Assembly (NCBI GenBank): GCA_020637795.1
Contig: JACKJT010000001.1
Span: 992,001-1,056,000 of the forward strand
DNA from: Hoeflea sp.
GTDB taxonomy: Bacteria; Pseudomonadota; Alphaproteobacteria; Rhizobiales; Rhizobiaceae
Direction of reading: 5' to 3'
DNA length: 64,000 nt
The translations under genes and the position numbers were made by a program. Of the stretch, positions 61,991 to 64,000 are shown piece after piece. The notes beneath the pieces are model-generated. The model had not been told where the DNA came from, did no database searches, and saw only the letters and a program-made list of their open reading frames with translations. The first letter of the stretch is position 1. Every line of letters begins with the position of its first letter.

Positions 61991-63094
61991 TCAGGCGGCG
62001 CTGCGGCGTTCGGGGAACAGGCCCAGCAGGCCCTCGCGGCTGGCCTCGGCGACACCGCGCTCGGTGATCAGACCGGTCACCAGGCGCGCAGGCGTCACAT
62101 CGAAGGCCGGATTGCCGCCCGGTGTGCCGTCGGGGGAAATCTGCACCGAGGTCACACTGCCATCTTCCAGACGACCGAAGACATGGGTGACCTCGCGATC
62201 ATCGCGTTCCTCGATCGGGATCTCGCGCACGCCGTCGTCGACGGTCCAGTCGATCGTGCTCGAGGGAAGCGCCACATAAAACGGCACGTCGTTGTCATGG
62301 GCGGCCAGCGCCTTCAGATAGGTGCCGATCTTGTTGCAGACATCGCCAGAGGCGGTTGTGCGGTCGGTGCCGACGATCACCAAATCGACCTGGCCATGCT
62401 GCATAAGGTGCCCGCCGGCATTGTCGACGATGAGATGATGCGGGATGCCGTGACTGTTCATCTCCCAGCTCGTGAGCTGCGCACCCTGGTTGCGCGGACG
62501 GGTCTCGTCGACCCAGACATGGATGGGAATGCCAGACGTCGCTGCGTGGTACATCGGCGAGGTGGCCGTGCCCCAGTCCACGGTTGCCAGCCAGCCAGCA
62601 TTGCAGTGGGTCAGGATATTGACCGGCATCCCGGGCTTCTTGGTGGCGGCGATCTTCCGGACGATCTCCAGGCCATGCACCCCGATCATGCGGTTGGTCT
62701 CGACATCGGCGTCGCAGATCTCCTCGGCCTTGCGGAAGGCTGCGGTGGCGCGCTCGCTTTCGGGAAGACCGGCGAGAACGCCGCGCATTTCATCAAGCGC
62801 CCAGCGCAGATTGACCGCCGTCGGCCGGGTCTCGTGCAGCCGCTCCCAGGCATTGTCGAGTGCCTCGTCGGACGCGTTGCGCTGCATTTCGATGGCGACG
62901 CCATAGGCGGCGGTGGCGCCGATCAGCGGCGCGCCGCGCACCCACATGTCCCGGATCGCGGTGGCGAATTCGCCCAGGGTTTCCAGTTCAACCACACGGA
63001 ACTCGTGCGGCAGCCAGCGCTGGTCGATGATCTTGACCCTGGCCGTTTCACCGTCAAACCAGATCGACCGGTAATGCGTATCGCCAACCTTCAT
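61991..63094 (-). CDS. mtnA: MtnA-family methylthioribose-1-phosphate isomerase
   Basis: A 367-residue aldose-ketose isomerase of the eIF2B/MtnA fold. RGAPLIGATAAYGVAIEM is the N-terminal signature. The catalytic cysteine is Cys164 in THCNAG and the catalytic aspartate Asp244 in VGTDRTTASGDVCNKIGTY, where canonical MtnA has GADR. It converts 5-methylthioribose-1-phosphate (or 5-deoxyribose-1-phosphate) to the ribulose-1-phosphate. ATG 63094 overlaps the mtnK stop by 4 bases. Confidence 0.9.
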   Translation of the reverse strand: MKVGDTHYRSIWFDGETARVKIIDQRWLPHEFRVVELETLGEFATAIRDMWVRGAPLIGATAAYGVAIEMQRNASDEALDNAWERLHETRPTAVNLRWALDEMRGVLAGLPESERATAAFRKAEEICDADVETNRMIGVHGLEIVRKIAATKKPGMPVNILTHCNAGWLATVDWGTATSPMYHAATSGIPIHVWVDETRPRNQGAQLTSWEMNSHGIPHHLIVDNAGGHLMQHGQVDLVIVGTDRTTASGDVCNKIGTYLKALAAHDNDVPFYVALPSSTIDWTVDDGVREIPIEERDDREVTHVFGRLEDGSVTSVQISPDGTPGGNPAFDVTPARLVTGLITERGVAEASREGLLGLFPERRSAA

Positions 63095-64000
63095 GCCTGT
63101 GCTCCCGTTTCAGCGCGCCGCGCCGCTGCCAATACGGCGTCCATGCCGGTCAGCCGATTTCTGTTGATGACCAGGAACTGACCCAGCTTCAGGCATTTGG
63201 CCTCGCAGCGGGCCTTGAGGTCCTCGTCCTCGATGGTGTCGAGTTCGGCGACATGCGCCAGGCCGAGGATGCGGCGGTGCATCTCGATGCCTGCGAAGCC
63301 GACCAGATCTCGGAAGATTTCCCCAAGCAGCTGCTCGGCGGCGCTTTCCGAGGCGAAGTGGTGCCCCTGATCCTCGTAGAGCGCCTTCGGATAGAGGATG
63401 CCGGTCCGTTCCGTGCGCCACAGGTGCAGGAATTCCTGCCGGAACACCGCCCAGGTCTCATCGATGACCGAAAGGATCCACTCCTGGAAGTCGCGGCAGG
63501 CCTCGGCATCGGAAATGTGGGCCGGCATAGCGTGGTAGGCCATCAGGTAATTGCCGATCAGCATGCCGATGTCGAAACCGAACGGACCGTAGAAGGCGAA
63601 TTCCGGATCAATGATCCGCGACTGCTCACCGGTGACCATGATAGAGCCGGCATGCAGATCGCCGTGGCACATGGTTTCGCCGCGCGAGGTGAACGCCCGC
63701 TTCATGTGCTGGACCTCGACCTTGAGCGCCTCGTCCCGACGCAGGTCGGCAACGATGCCGTCGAGCTGCGGCGTGGTGTGCCGGTTCATTTCCGCATCGT
63801 AATAGGGGTCGGTGAACACCAGCGTTTCGGTGATGTCGCACAGCTCGACATTGCCGGCGAAGAGCGCCGCATCGGCCTTCTTGTCGCCGGCCGTCATTGA
63901 CAAATCCGACCCGCGAAACGCGGTGCGCGCAGCAAACAATCCCAATGTCCGGCCCAGACCCGCAACCTTGCGCCCTTCCATGGTCTGCTGGCGCAGAATA
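63091..64000 (-). CDS. mtnK: Methylthioribose kinase MtnK (N-terminus outside window)
   Basis: The visible 303 codons are the C-terminal two thirds of an aminoglycoside-phosphotransferase-fold kinase. The catalytic loop is MCHGDLHAGSIMV and the metal-binding motif IDPEFAFYGPFGFDIG; the C-terminal helices include HRRILGLAHVAELDTIED. It phosphorylates 5-methylthioribose at C1. The frame stays open through the window end with no stop, so the internal ATG at 63981 is not the start; full MtnK proteins have roughly 400-430 residues. It is coupled to mtnA. Confidence 0.9.
   Translation of the reverse strand, partial: ILRQQTMEGRKVAGLGRTLGLFAARTAFRGSDLSMTAGDKKADAALFAGNVELCDITETLVFTDPYYDAEMNRHTTPQLDGIVADLRRDEALKVEVQHMKRAFTSRGETMCHGDLHAGSIMVTGEQSRIIDPEFAFYGPFGFDIGMLIGNYLMAYHAMPAHISDAEACRDFQEWILSVIDETWAVFRQEFLHLWRTERTGILYPKALYEDQGHHFASESAAEQLLGEIFRDLVGFAGIEMHRRILGLAHVAELDTIEDEDLKARCEAKCLKLGQFLVINRNRLTGMDAVLAAARRAETGAQA

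Noticed and set aside
1..64000. CRISPR arrays, rRNA or tRNA genes, phage genes
   Set aside because: I saw no regularly spaced direct repeats of CRISPR size, no rRNA blocks, no tRNA-like cloverleaf with a conserved T-loop, and no phage structural genes while reading both strands. A dedicated RNA search was not possible here.

Overview
The window reads as a chromosomal or large-replicon segment of an alphaproteobacterium, most likely order Hyphomicrobiales (Rhizobiaceae/Phyllobacteriaceae-like). The pointers are the smo/mtlK polyol operon, the nnrU-nnrS-nnrR set, a coxC-MSLDEFG carbon monoxide dehydrogenase operon, a RIME-like palindrome, and high GC with heavy use of 4-bp ATGA gene overlaps. 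The genus is not resolvable from sequence reading alone.

Layout. 1-1429: an IS3-family element cut by the window edge, next to the 3' scrap of a cyclase-family gene; a fumarylacetoacetate-hydrolase-family gene follows (1480-2460). 2540-5811: zinc uptake, znuA divergent from znuC-znuB-zur. 5941-16685: an amino-acid catabolism island on the minus strand with a saccharopine-dehydrogenase-like protein, ABC ATPase and permease, DapA and DapB paralogues, an aldehyde dehydrogenase and a three-part FAD/2Fe-2S oxidoreductase. A divergent LysR regulator and the periplasmic binding protein sit on the plus strand. 16812-28701: narK1-narK2-narGHJI, a parvulin and a DUF2478 protein, with a divergent Crp/Fnr regulator (NarR-like). 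narG and the 5' end of narK2 carry about ten single-step frameshifts between them. 28767-37468: nosRZDFYLX for nitrous oxide reduction. 37858-40762: nnrU, nnrS, an NnrR/Dnr-type regulator and a DUF1858 gene; nosR and the nnrS/nnrR gap share a TTTGC-N6-GCAAA operator. 40941-49604: coxC and coxMSLDEFG; CoxL has the form I motif AYRCSFR at exactly residue 388. 49795-50742: a lone LigD-type polymerase domain. 51176-58764: a LacI regulator with smoEFGK-smoS-mtlK for sorbitol/mannitol. 58835-64000: a class II aldolase/short-chain dehydrogenase fusion, a SorC-family regulator, mtnA and mtnK (cut by the edge).

Together the genes describe a metabolically flexible heterotroph that can respire nitrate and N2O (no nir or nor genes are in view), oxidise CO as an electron supplement, take up polyols and amino acids, and probably salvage 5-methylthioribose or 5-deoxyribose. 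The most unusual points are the mtnK-mtnA-aldolase/dehydrogenase set (a candidate DHAP shunt with a fused last step), the DapA/DapB paralogues inside an oxidative catabolic cluster, the frameshift cluster confined to narG/narK2, and the repeat-rich coxM leader next to a MHYT-LytTR regulator.
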